In this document: piece by piece, positions 1-8,092 of the stretch
Layout of the letters: the number at the start of each line of letters is the position of its first letter
How positions within the stretch are numbered: position 1 is the stretch's first letter
Assembly (NCBI RefSeq): GCF_009905215.1
Contig: NZ_CP047593.1
Location: 3,538,900-3,602,899 of the forward strand
Direction of reading: 5' to 3'
Length of the DNA: 64,000 nucleotides
Source of the DNA: Tichowtungia aerotolerans
GTDB taxonomy: Bacteria > Verrucomicrobiota > Kiritimatiellia > Kiritimatiellales > Tichowtungiaceae
Position numbers and translations under genes: made by a program
The notes under the pieces: model-generated
Told to the model about the DNA's origin: nothing
Seen by the model: only the letters and a program-made list of their open reading frames with translations
The model's database searches: none

Positions 1-19
1 CTTACCGAAAACTTCCCGG

Positions 20-466
20 CTACGATTGAACGACTGACAAATAACAGAGAACGCTTCCCAAATAACAGGTCAGTCCTGCAAGCAAGAGAACCATCGCAGT
101 TTTGTACAACCAGGTTTTGAAATTGCGACGATTCAAGTGAGCAACCAGAGTCGACCGAACGTCCTCACCCTTCCACGCCGTGATCCACCGGAGATTCAAC
201 GGACCGCAAACCATACACACTACGGAGAACAGCACAAAACATAACCCCGCCCCAATAAAAACCCGACTGTAAGGGCTGGCAGCAGCCATGCGCGGACCGG
301 AAAAACCAGTAATTGTCAGACATATAGTTGCCAACCCAAGCAGCATCTGTGATCGCGTCTGAAGCAAAGTAAACGATTCACGCAGGTAGCCAAACACCTT
401 TGACAAGTCGCCGCCGTGAATTTCCTCCAGAAACTCAAGCTCTTCTTTTGCGTCCAGATGCGTCAT
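20..466 (-). CDS. small integral membrane protein, unknown function
   Basis: 148 aa. It has a soluble, charged N-terminus of about 35 residues and then three hydrophobic segments (about 40-57, 70-90 and 120-145), the first preceded by the polar stretch LLQTRSQMLLGL. There is no signal peptide. The start overlaps the stop of the upstream esterase gene as ATGA, and GGAAAGGA lies about 6 nt before the ATG, so it is translationally coupled and the last visible gene of the catabolic operon. The size and topology loosely recall small transmembrane effector-type proteins (SLATT or Pycsar-TM-like), but no cyclase or nuclease partner is visible, so I do not assign that role. Confidence 0.7.
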   Translation of the reverse strand: MTHLDAKEELEFLEEIHGGDLSKVFGYLRESFTLLQTRSQMLLGLATICLTITGFSGPRMAAASPYSRVFIGAGLCFVLFSVVCMVCGPLNLRWITAWKGEDVRSTLVAHLNRRNFKTWLYKTAMVLLLAGLTCYLGSVLCYLSVVQS

Positions 467-1380
467 TTGTTCCTTTCCGGCAAATAGTCCAGCGACATCA
501 GAAACTCATCGGCAGCCCGAAGGGTTTCCTCATACTTCGCCGTATTAAAAAAACCATGCTCCTGACCTTCATACAGAAGCAAATCGCAACGAACACCCAG
601 TTCGCCCATCCTTGCTTTATAAGCCTCGGCAGTCGCCACCGGGATCAGCTGATCCCTGGTGCCGAGCTGGATCAGCGTTGGCGGCACGTCAGGCATCAGA
701 TTGTGCAGCGGCGAGAAATCCTTCCAATACCCGGAAACCCGGTCATAGCCATACCCATCCGGACCGTTATCAAAAACCGGATTAAACAGCACCAGCGCAT
801 CCGGGCGACAGCTGACGGAGAGGTCCTCGCCCTCTTCATTAAAGCCATCAAGCGTTGCCGTTGCCGCCGCCACATGTCCGCCCGCGGACCCGCCACCGGC
901 AGCCAGCATGTCGGGGTCAACTCCAAGCTCTTCTGCATGGCTGCGCACCCAGCGCATCGCTGATTTTCCGTCTTTTACACATTCCTGCGGTGATGTTCCA
1001 TCTTCGGCCGTCCGATAATCGGCGCAAATTGCCACCATGCCCCGAGAAGCCAAAAACCGGCTCTGAGGGTAAAAATGAGTTGGGGCTCCCCCCTTCCAGC
1101 CGCCCCCGAAGAAAAAAACAATCCCCGGGGTTTTGTCTCCGGCCGTGTGATTAGGCGGATTAAATACATGCAGAGTCATTGAACCCTGCGGGGTCTCTTT
1201 ATATTCAATCACTTCATCCGGCGCGACCTCCGCCATGACACACCCGGCAGAGACTAAAACAGCAGCAATCACTTTTTTCTTCACTCCAAACACCCCCTTG
1301 AAAAACCCGGTCAGCATAAATGACATTTCAAAACAGAACAACAGATTCCAACCCGCAACGATCCATTCTTTGCGTTTCAT
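463..1380 (-). CDS. secreted alpha/beta-hydrolase (carbohydrate esterase-like)
   Basis: About 305 aa, alpha/beta-hydrolase of the BD-FAE/acetylxylan-esterase-like group. It shows the oxyanion-hole segment FFFGGGWKGG, the nucleophile elbow GGGSAGGH (Ser in GxSxG), a likely acid Asp in GTRDQLIP and the catalytic His in GQEHGFF. The ATG at 1380 forms an ATGA overlap with the isomerase gene and has GGAAGGGA upstream. An alternative GTG at 1284 with AAGGGGG before it would give a clean signal peptide (KKK, hydrophobic core, AGCVMA), so the mature protein is probably exported either way. It likely removes acyl groups from a glycan or oligosaccharide; the substrate is unknown. Confidence 0.88.
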   Translation of the reverse strand: MKRKEWIVAGWNLLFCFEMSFMLTGFFKGVFGVKKKVIAAVLVSAGCVMAEVAPDEVIEYKETPQGSMTLHVFNPPNHTAGDKTPGIVFFFGGGWKGGAPTHFYPQSRFLASRGMVAICADYRTAEDGTSPQECVKDGKSAMRWVRSHAEELGVDPDMLAAGGGSAGGHVAAATATLDGFNEEGEDLSVSCRPDALVLFNPVFDNGPDGYGYDRVSGYWKDFSPLHNLMPDVPPTLIQLGTRDQLIPVATAEAYKARMGELGVRCDLLLYEGQEHGFFNTAKYEETLRAADEFLMSLDYLPERNK

Positions 1381-2171
1381 TTCACGGTCCCTTCCAACCA
1401 CGCCTTTAAGGTCTCGGCATCCTCAAGAAACCGCTTCGGATCATCATCGCGAACAAACTCGAGCAGAGCATAGCGCTCGCGAGGCGGGAGCTCCACGGAA
1501 AAATACTGTTTCCACTCCGCCTGTCCCTCGCTCAGCGGGCGACGATCCACCGCATCAATCCAGAGCTCTTTCGATCCATCATACTCCCAGTGGAACACAT
1601 GGAAGTTTAAAATCCGGTCTTTGAGATCATGGAGCCCTGCCATCCGGTAATCCATGTCCGGTCCCTGATACATCGGCTGCCAGTAAAGATACACATTCGG
1701 AGCATCGATCTCCTGCAGAAGCTTCGCGGCAGATTCGTTGGTATCCGTCAGTGAGTGGTCATGGAACTCAAAGCCGATATTCACTCCGGAAGCCGCCGCC
1801 ATCTCAGCCACCCGCTGAGCCTGTTCAGCAAACCGCGACCTGACATCTTCGCTCACCTCCGCCGACGCCGAATATCCGGCCCAGATACGCACCGTATTCG
1901 TTTCCAGCGCCAGCGTACTGTCGAGCACCGGCTGAAACGCTTCTGCTCTTCCTTCTTTATCCAGAACCCGGAAATAGGAACCGTAGGAAGAAACTTCCAG
2001 TCCTGCATCCACGGTTGTACGGCGGGCGACTCGCGCAGCCGTCAGATCGCCGGGCCGAACGTGTACGTCGCCGCCCCATTCAATGGCATCAAGACCGGCG
2101 GTTTTTACCAGATCCGCAACCTGACCGACATTCATCGGACGAAATGTAATTGAGCAAATTCCTGTTTTCAT
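1377..2171 (-). CDS. sugar phosphate isomerase/epimerase (xylose isomerase-like TIM barrel)
   Basis: 264 aa, AP-endonuclease-2/xylose-isomerase-like TIM barrel. The N-terminus MKTGICSITFR and the early acidic strand GLDAIEWGGDVH are typical. Metal-ligand-type acidic and His residues recur in FEFHDHS and LNFHVFHWEY. Members interconvert ketoses or aldoses, or act on 3-keto sugars made by Gfo/Idh/MocA enzymes; the nearby oxidoreductases make the second role plausible, but that is inference. The gene lies between the hydroxyacid dehydrogenase and the esterase genes, with an ATGA overlap to the latter. An inverted repeat of the dispersed palindrome family sits directly upstream of its start. Confidence 0.85.
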   Translation of the reverse strand: MKTGICSITFRPMNVGQVADLVKTAGLDAIEWGGDVHVRPGDLTAARVARRTTVDAGLEVSSYGSYFRVLDKEGRAEAFQPVLDSTLALETNTVRIWAGYSASAEVSEDVRSRFAEQAQRVAEMAAASGVNIGFEFHDHSLTDTNESAAKLLQEIDAPNVYLYWQPMYQGPDMDYRMAGLHDLKDRILNFHVFHWEYDGSKELWIDAVDRRPLSEGQAEWKQYFSVELPPRERYALLEFVRDDDPKRFLEDAETLKAWLEGTVK

Positions 2172-2172
2172 A

Positions 2173-2232
2173 TTTCCAACCTTCGGAAGAAGACCACGCC
2201 ATCATCCATTATTTTTTCCAATGGTTGGAAAA
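2173..2232. repeat. phased pair of TTCCAA-N3-TTGGAA palindromes
   Basis: Two members of the dispersed palindrome lie in the 62-bp gap between the isomerase and dehydrogenase genes. TTTCCAA-CCT-TCGGAA is at 2173-2188 (one arm mismatch). TTTTCCAA-TGG-TTGGAAAA is at 2214-2232 (perfect 8-bp arms). Their centres are 42 bp apart, about four helical turns. Confidence 0.8.
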
Positions 2233-2233
2233 G

Positions 2234-3217
2234 TCAGAGCTGATCGGGCCGCACCCGATACTTCAGCGGCTCTCCTTTTTCCCACCTTTGAAAATCCTCG
2301 ATCATAAAATCGGCCATCCGGATCAGTTCGGATGACTTTGAGCCGGCTAAATGTCCGGTCAACTGAATATTCGGAACCGTATACAGTTCTGAACCGTCGA
2401 TCGGAGGCTCCGGCCAGGTGATGTCCAGCAGCGCAGTGAGGTCCGGACGTTCTTTCATTACCGCAATAAGGTCAGTTTCGTTTACCTGCCGTCCGCGTCC
2501 AACATTGATAAAGACAGCGCTGTCCATCATGCTTTCAAACAAAGGGCGATTATAAACTCCGACATTATCATCGCGGTCCGGAAACAGATTAACGACAGCA
2601 AATGATGTAGCAAAGGCCTCTGCGATCGAAACGGTCCGGTTTTCGGCACGCGAGGGAACAACCACTACTTCCAGATCGTGATGTTTTAAAAAGTCCTGCA
2701 ACTTACTGGAGATTGCTCCGTTGCCCAGAATGCTGACACGGTTGCCGTAGTTTCCGCAGCCGCGATGGCTGTTGGCGATCGTCGTGGACTGAACATCCAC
2801 GCATTCACGACTGTTGCGATAGGCTCCGGCTCCGGCAAGCAGCACCTGAGCAAGGGCAAACTCCGCAACCGGAATTGCATTGGCAGCCGTCGCACTGCAG
2901 ACAACAACTCCGTTTTCCTCAAACGACTCCCGGAAGGAGCTGCTGGCGCCGGCGGCATAGAAAACTGCTTTCAGGTTCGGCAGCATTTGTACTTCCTCCG
3001 AAGAGAGCACCACCATGTCCCAAGTGGAAAAAATCACATCCAGATCCTGAAGATCTTCAACATGGTCATAAAAATTGTCGCGCGAAATCCGCACAGGATA
3101 GAGGTCAGTGATCTCCGCAAGGCGTTCACACCGCCCCTGAGCGTATACTTTGTCGAATGCATCCGACATCCATGTAACACTCTCGTGAAAAACCGCAGCT
3201 TTCATTTTCTCTGGCAT
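2234..3217 (-). CDS. D-isomer-specific 2-hydroxyacid dehydrogenase
   Basis: 327 aa, NAD-dependent 2-hydroxyacid dehydrogenase family. The C-terminal half carries a Rossmann segment (SILGNGAISSKL), the family signature around INVGRGRQVNETDL (catalytic-type Arg-Gly context), an acidic WPEPP segment and the likely catalytic His in LTGHLAGS. The family reduces or oxidises 2-keto/2-hydroxy acids. In this operon it may act on a product of sugar-acid breakdown. The start is supported by AGGAG 6 nt before the ATG. Substrate specificity cannot be read from the sequence. Confidence 0.87.
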   Translation of the reverse strand: MPEKMKAAVFHESVTWMSDAFDKVYAQGRCERLAEITDLYPVRISRDNFYDHVEDLQDLDVIFSTWDMVVLSSEEVQMLPNLKAVFYAAGASSSFRESFEENGVVVCSATAANAIPVAEFALAQVLLAGAGAYRNSRECVDVQSTTIANSHRGCGNYGNRVSILGNGAISSKLQDFLKHHDLEVVVVPSRAENRTVSIAEAFATSFAVVNLFPDRDDNVGVYNRPLFESMMDSAVFINVGRGRQVNETDLIAVMKERPDLTALLDITWPEPPIDGSELYTVPNIQLTGHLAGSKSSELIRMADFMIEDFQRWEKGEPLKYRVRPDQL

Positions 3218-3396
3218 CTGTACTCCTCAGCGTTTCATTCGAGGCTGTTTTCATCCGGTCCGCAGCATAAAAAACTCGACCGTTACACAGGAAAAAACGT
3301 GTTTGCGTCACAACCTTCTAAATAACAAATTGAAGCAAAACTCACGGAAGCAGACCGTAAATCGATAACCTTCAAATTCCCATCTTAATATACGGG
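3218..3396. other. intergenic, 179 bp
   Basis: Separates the FAD oxidoreductase gene from the hydroxyacid dehydrogenase gene on the minus strand. I see no convincing gene, terminator or strong promoter in it. It is long enough to hold a secondary promoter. Confidence 0.4.
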
Positions 3397-5358
3397 TTAG
3401 CGATAAATTTTTCCGGCGCGAAAGTCGGCCCATGCGGTTTCGAACCAAAGGTTGCTTTCCGGAATCGGACGGCATTTTACCCAGCGGTTTTTGATTTTCC
3501 CGCCGGCGACCACGGTCTCCTGCACTTTTTCTTTGAAGGAGGGATCTTCCGGCAGGAAGCTCCACTCGTCTTTGGCGAGCTGTTTATGGGCGCGTTTTCC
3601 GGATGCGTCGCGCACCATGGCTGACCCGCGCGAGCCGACACCGCTTTTTACCTGATAGAGCGTCGCAGCCAGATAAACCCAGTGTGCGTAACAGAGCTGC
3701 CGGTTACGAAGCGCCTGAACTTTTTCAACGGCATTACCGGCTTTGCATCCCTGCACTTCGAGCGCATCAAGCTGCTCTTTCGCTTCTTTGACGGCATCCT
3801 TCAATTCATCAAGCGAACGAATATGGGCCCCGGCACGACTCATACGCTCCTGCAGTTCATTTCGAACTGCCCGCCATTTCTGCCCTGACGTTTCACAGCG
3901 ACCGAGGAACCCGAGCACATCTCTTACTTCAGCGCGGGCGGCTTTGTTAAACTCGCTCATTTTCAAATCGGAACGTTCGTAGACATTGGCGATAAATTCA
4001 GCAGCGCGGATCGAACCGACCTGTCCGGAGTTCAGCGCAGAACCACCGGGACGCGCCACGCCGTGCGAACCGTTCACTTCACCGACCGGGAACAGGTGTT
4101 TAATGTTGATAGACTCCCACCAATGGTTGCCGGCCAGTCCGCCGTTGTTGTGCTGGGCGCAGACCGCGACCTCAAGCGGCTCTTGGGTGATGTCGATGCC
4201 GTGATCTTTATAGAGCGAGATCGCGCCGGGATTCATGTGCTTCAGCCGCTCAATCGGCGTCTTCTGAAACGCGCCTGAATTCTCCAGATACTCGAAGGCC
4301 TCTTTTTCCAATGTTTGGAAATCGAAGCCGTCCGGATTTTCGCGATAGTCAAGAAACACGCGGCGACCTTTGAGCGCGGTTTCGATATAGACCAGAATGT
4401 CTATAATCGATGACCCGCCGACAATTTTCTTGGAGTCAAACGGCCACTGATAGCCCTTCAGAAAAACCTTTGAGTGCATTTCACCGAGGTCGTCAAAATA
4501 ATCGCACAGAAATTCGCGCGGGTTGCTTTTGCCGTCGGCATCGGTGGAAACAAACTTCGGCACGACCTGCATATAGGTGCCGGAAACGTTCCAGCGGAAC
4601 TTGATGGACGCCAGACCGTACTGCGCTTCCGGAAGCCCCTGCGCCTTCGCGCCGGCACGCAGCGCGATGCCGATTGCGCCGGTATGCACCACCGGATACA
4701 CGCTGGTTTTGTACAGGCCGCCCGGCCCGCCCACCGCAAACACGACGTTGTCGGCGGCAAAGGCGACCAACTCGCCCTTGGCGTCGAGCGCCAGCGCTCC
4801 GCACGCGCGCTTCTCTTTGCCTTCGCCGACCGTAAGCAGGCTGACGACATTGGTTTTTTCCTGAACCGGAATGTCACGGCGTTTGACTTCGGCGATGAGA
4901 GCCAGACACATGTCGCGCGAGGTATAAGGACCGACTGACGTTCCGCGTTGCGCGGGATCGTGGTCGGTTTTGTAACCGATAAACTGCCCATAGGCATCCT
5001 GCGGGAATTTGACTCCGAGATTCACGAGGTTAAGGAAACCGCGCGCGGAAACCGCCGCTTCGATCAGCGCCAGATCGCCGTGCATGGAACCGGGCGAGAA
5101 AAAGTTTTTGGCCATGGCCAGCGGTGCATCGAGGTCGTTGCCGCACATCGCAGATTTGTAATAGGTCTGCTTGTCCGAGCCGGTGTTGATGGACGTTCCC
5201 ATCTTCAGCCCTTCGGTCACAATCAGCACGTCAGCAATGCCCTGATTGCGCAGCTGAACCGCCGCATTCAAGCCCGCCGCTCCGGAACCAATTACCAAAG
5301 AATGTACCCGTACAACCGGAACCGTATGCTGTCCAATCTTCAAATCACTCGTTTTCAT
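3397..5358 (-). CDS. FAD-dependent oxidoreductase (succinate dehydrogenase/fumarate reductase flavoprotein family)
   Basis: 653 aa. The N-terminal ADP-binding fold is VIGSGAAGLNAAVQLRNQG with the acidic end of strand 2 at VTEG. Long FAD_binding_2-type segments follow (VFAVGGPGGLY; GEVNGSHGVARPGGSALNSG near residue 430), and then a helical C-terminal domain. Relatives oxidise or reduce carbon-carbon or hydroxyl groups of small acids, and some sit in polysaccharide loci with unknown substrates. No signal peptide is seen, so it is probably cytoplasmic. No clear ribosome binding site precedes the ATG. One palindrome copy lies inside the gene at 4305-4321. Confidence 0.85.
   Translation of the reverse strand: MKTSDLKIGQHTVPVVRVHSLVIGSGAAGLNAAVQLRNQGIADVLIVTEGLKMGTSINTGSDKQTYYKSAMCGNDLDAPLAMAKNFFSPGSMHGDLALIEAAVSARGFLNLVNLGVKFPQDAYGQFIGYKTDHDPAQRGTSVGPYTSRDMCLALIAEVKRRDIPVQEKTNVVSLLTVGEGKEKRACGALALDAKGELVAFAADNVVFAVGGPGGLYKTSVYPVVHTGAIGIALRAGAKAQGLPEAQYGLASIKFRWNVSGTYMQVVPKFVSTDADGKSNPREFLCDYFDDLGEMHSKVFLKGYQWPFDSKKIVGGSSIIDILVYIETALKGRRVFLDYRENPDGFDFQTLEKEAFEYLENSGAFQKTPIERLKHMNPGAISLYKDHGIDITQEPLEVAVCAQHNNGGLAGNHWWESINIKHLFPVGEVNGSHGVARPGGSALNSGQVGSIRAAEFIANVYERSDLKMSEFNKAARAEVRDVLGFLGRCETSGQKWRAVRNELQERMSRAGAHIRSLDELKDAVKEAKEQLDALEVQGCKAGNAVEKVQALRNRQLCYAHWVYLAATLYQVKSGVGSRGSAMVRDASGKRAHKQLAKDEWSFLPEDPSFKEKVQETVVAGGKIKNRWVKCRPIPESNLWFETAWADFRAGKIYR
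4305..4321. repeat. dispersed palindrome, intragenic copy
   Basis: TTTCCAA-TGT-TTGGAAA, perfect 7-bp arms, inside the FAD oxidoreductase gene. In the coding frame it reads Phe-Gln-Thr-Leu-Glu. Confidence 0.85.
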
Positions 5359-5427
5359 AAGGAGTGACTATCGCGAATAAAAGTTTCTCTGACAATAAAT
5401 TTAGGCGCCAATACCGCTGAATATGAA

Positions 5428-6282
5428 TCAAAATACTGATTCACCATAAACCGCCTGGACAGCATTCAAGGCTTTTTTCACTTCTGACGGAGTCCCTTTG
5501 ATCGCCAGCGTCACAGCGCCCTCTGCCCCGGAAATTCCGCCGGAAGCAATCTGGTATACATCGACATCAGCAAACTGCTGAATGGCCTCAATCTCTGTAA
5601 AAATTTCACCAGGCAAAACCTTGAGCCACGGCACCTTTTTGTTCAACTCATGATCCGACCGGCTTTTTTCTTCCAGTTCTACAAGATTCTGCGAGGTTTG
5701 TTTTTCCAGTCCGACCGGAATAATCAGCCGCAGGCCCTGTTCTTCTACGAACGGCAGGAACATTCCCATAGTTCCGCCTGTCGGATGACCAACGCAAACA
5801 GCCGCTGTTCGATCCGAATAGTTAACCAGATTGGCACCTTTAAAAATGATATCGTCGGACTGCATTGACCGCAGCCCGTCCAAATATTTCATCTCCGGTT
5901 GCCAGCCCCCATTTTTCAGAACAATCTCACCAAGCGGTTCGTCGACTTTAAACGGCGTCGCCACAGCCGGCTGAATGCGTCCAGTTAAAAATGCGCCAGG
6001 GGTCAGGTTGGTTCGAAGCAATTCTTCTGCCACATAGGTATTTGAGCTGCCGCGACAAATAATGATCGTTCCCTGCTGCAGCTTTTCAACAACCGGGGCG
6101 TAATGCGCAAGCCCTTTGGCAATCAGTCGTTTTCCTTCAGAAACCGTTAACGTAACCCGTTCTACAACAGTTTCAGAATTTTCAGCCATATCCTTCTCCT
6201 CATGTTCAGCACCAGCCGGAGACTGATCACACCCCGCCAACAAAACTGCCAGCATTCCGCATCCAACAACCTGCTTGATCAT
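5428..6282 (-). CDS. lipoprotein of unknown function
   Basis: About 284 aa with a lipoprotein signal (hydrophobic core followed by LLAGC), so it is probably anchored to a membrane in the periplasm. The body is a compact alpha/beta protein with conserved-looking stretches (GTIIICRGSSNTYVAEELL, VCVGHPTGGTMGMFLP, QIASGGISGAEGAV) that might form a ligand or active site; I do not recognise the family. Its ATG overlaps the stop of the SGNH hydrolase gene as TGATG (a GTG one codon upstream is also possible). It lies inside the sugar-catabolic operon. Confidence 0.78.
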   Translation of the reverse strand: MIKQVVGCGMLAVLLAGCDQSPAGAEHEEKDMAENSETVVERVTLTVSEGKRLIAKGLAHYAPVVEKLQQGTIIICRGSSNTYVAEELLRTNLTPGAFLTGRIQPAVATPFKVDEPLGEIVLKNGGWQPEMKYLDGLRSMQSDDIIFKGANLVNYSDRTAAVCVGHPTGGTMGMFLPFVEEQGLRLIIPVGLEKQTSQNLVELEEKSRSDHELNKKVPWLKVLPGEIFTEIEAIQQFADVDVYQIASGGISGAEGAVTLAIKGTPSEVKKALNAVQAVYGESVF

Positions 6283-6920
6283 CACAGAATATCCAGCACT
6301 TCTTTGGCAACAGCCACGCCCAGTTTCTGATGCTCTTCAGCCTCCCAGTGAACCCCGTCAACCGGACTGGTTTGTACGACGTCCCCGGCATTGAACAGAC
6401 GAATGCTGTTTTCTTCGCAGAAGGTTTTCAGCACAGACGGAAGCTGCCGTGATTTTTCTTCCGCTCCAACAAAGATACCTCCGAGCGGGCTTTGGCTCAG
6501 GTCCACCAGCGGCGGCGGACAGATGACCAGCACTTCCGGAGCTTCGCCGAAGAATGGATTGCCGCTGTCGCGCGCGGCTTTGACGAGTCGGCCGATGCTC
6601 CAGCTGATATCCATCGGCGAAACGCTGAAGCGGTTTTTAAAGTCATTGGTTCCCAGCATGATAATAAGCAGATCGAGCGGCATGTGGGAATGAATGAGCG
6701 GCACAAGCTGCTTCAGGCCGTTTTTGCCGCCCTCGACCGGATCGTCCCAAACCGTATTGCGACCCGGCAATCCTTCTTCGATGACATAGTAACCGTCCCC
6801 GAGTTCCTGCTGCAAAATACCCGGCCAACGGGTCTGCCGGTCGTAACGCACACCACCGATCGGCGATGCCCCCCACGTATTCGAATCACCAAAACACAGT
6901 ACCGTTTTTTCCTTACTCAT
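6282..6920 (-). CDS. SGNH/GDSL-family hydrolase (arylesterase-like)
   Basis: 212 aa. The SGNH blocks are in order: block I VLCFGDSNTWG (nucleophile Ser), the block II Gly context near GLPGRNTVWDD, block III MLGTNDFK (Asn), and the C-terminal DGVHWEAEEH (Asp and His of the triad). There is no signal peptide, so it probably deacylates imported sugars or related esters in the cytoplasm. GAAGGAG precedes the ATG. It is coupled to the downstream lipoprotein gene through a TGATG overlap. Confidence 0.9.
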   Translation of the reverse strand: MSKEKTVLCFGDSNTWGASPIGGVRYDRQTRWPGILQQELGDGYYVIEEGLPGRNTVWDDPVEGGKNGLKQLVPLIHSHMPLDLLIIMLGTNDFKNRFSVSPMDISWSIGRLVKAARDSGNPFFGEAPEVLVICPPPLVDLSQSPLGGIFVGAEEKSRQLPSVLKTFCEENSIRLFNAGDVVQTSPVDGVHWEAEEHQKLGVAVAKEVLDIL

Positions 6921-6930
6921 CTCTTCTCCT

Positions 6931-7980
6931 TCAAGACAGTTCCCAACGACGAGGATTCACGTCAAGATCGCGAAAACCTTTGATCGATGCAAGCTCGGCG
7001 ATCAGGACAGAGTCGGTCAGTTGAAAGCCAAGAGCGGTTAGCTGCGAGAAATCAGCATTGTTTTCAACCGTATCGAGGAAGGCGGTGTAGAACGACGGGG
7101 CCACCGCGGTCACGTTTCGCACCTCTTCGTCATGTCCTTTGCGAATAAGCCGGATAGTGCCCAGTTCAGGGTTCGCTTCTAGACTGCCTTCCGAGCCAAC
7201 GATGCGCACCCAGTCATCCCCCCACGCTTTCTGCCCGTCGGGCCGCAGCAGATCAATGCTTACGGTCATCTGCACGCCGCCCTCCAGCAGGAAGAGACCA
7301 CTCAAACAGTCAGAGCAGCCAGGGCCGTACTCGGGATGGAAGCAATTCTGCTCCTGCGCTGCCAGTACCTTAACGGCATTGCGGCCGATGATGTGCGCGG
7401 CATGATTGAAGGAATGAATGCCGACCCAGCCCCAGATGCCGCCATAGGTTTCACGCTGTTTAAACCAGTCGGCGCGCGTGCCCCACTGATAGGATTTGCG
7501 GGCGTTGAGCAGTACCGGCTCACCGATTACCCCCTGCTCGACCAATTCACGAGCTTCCGCAAACGCAGGCACCTCATGCATTCCAAGCATTGGAAGAATG
7601 TATCTTCCGGTTTCCTGAACCGCCGCATGCAGACGACGCAGTCCGGCCTCATCCACCGCCAGCGGTTTTTCGGAAATCACATGACAACCCGCGCGCAGGC
7701 TTTTTTCAATTAAATCGGGGTTCAGATCCGGACGGGTGCTGACCACCACCAGATCCGGCTTTTCGACGGCCAGCGCCTCTTCCAGCTCCTGATAAATGGA
7801 TGGCGTAAATTTCTGCGCCCACGGGTGAGCAAGAAACCCGTCCAGTTTTTCATCCGGCAATGTCTGCACAGCACCGACCAGACGAACCGGCGCATCGTCG
7901 CGCATCCATTCATCAAAAACCCAAACCGCATGGCCAAACCCGCCCGCAAGCAGAACAGAAACCTCTTTTTTTTCTGACAT
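6931..7980 (-). CDS. Gfo/Idh/MocA family oxidoreductase
   Basis: 349 aa. It has an N-terminal Rossmann region (SVLLAGGFGHAVWVFDEWM), the family's conserved EKP motif in CHVISEKPLAVDEAG, and a C-terminal alpha/beta domain with GIHSFNHAAHI carrying the usual catalytic-type His. Members use NAD(P) to oxidise or reduce sugars and cyclitols. The start was placed at the ATG (MSEKKE) with AAGAAGGA 7 nt upstream, two codons inside the longest reading frame. It appears to be the first gene of the minus-strand operon that runs to the left edge. One palindrome copy lies at 7581-7595. Confidence 0.9.
   Translation of the reverse strand: MSEKKEVSVLLAGGFGHAVWVFDEWMRDDAPVRLVGAVQTLPDEKLDGFLAHPWAQKFTPSIYQELEEALAVEKPDLVVVSTRPDLNPDLIEKSLRAGCHVISEKPLAVDEAGLRRLHAAVQETGRYILPMLGMHEVPAFAEARELVEQGVIGEPVLLNARKSYQWGTRADWFKQRETYGGIWGWVGIHSFNHAAHIIGRNAVKVLAAQEQNCFHPEYGPGCSDCLSGLFLLEGGVQMTVSIDLLRPDGQKAWGDDWVRIVGSEGSLEANPELGTIRLIRKGHDEEVRNVTAVAPSFYTAFLDTVENNADFSQLTALGFQLTDSVLIAELASIKGFRDLDVNPRRWELS
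7581..7595. repeat. dispersed palindrome, intragenic copy
   Basis: TTCCAA-GCA-TTGGAA with perfect 6-bp arms, inside the Gfo/Idh/MocA gene. In frame it reads Leu-Pro-Met-Leu-Gly-Met, a different codon phase from the copy at 4305. Confidence 0.75.
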
Positions 7981-8092
7981 AAACAATCCTTCTTTTTAAT
8001 AAACTGTATTTGCTGGCACCCTGCGACGGAACTGGCCAACCGGCAGCTTTAAAAATGGCCGCAGCAAAAAAACAAAAATCCCAGCTATTTTT

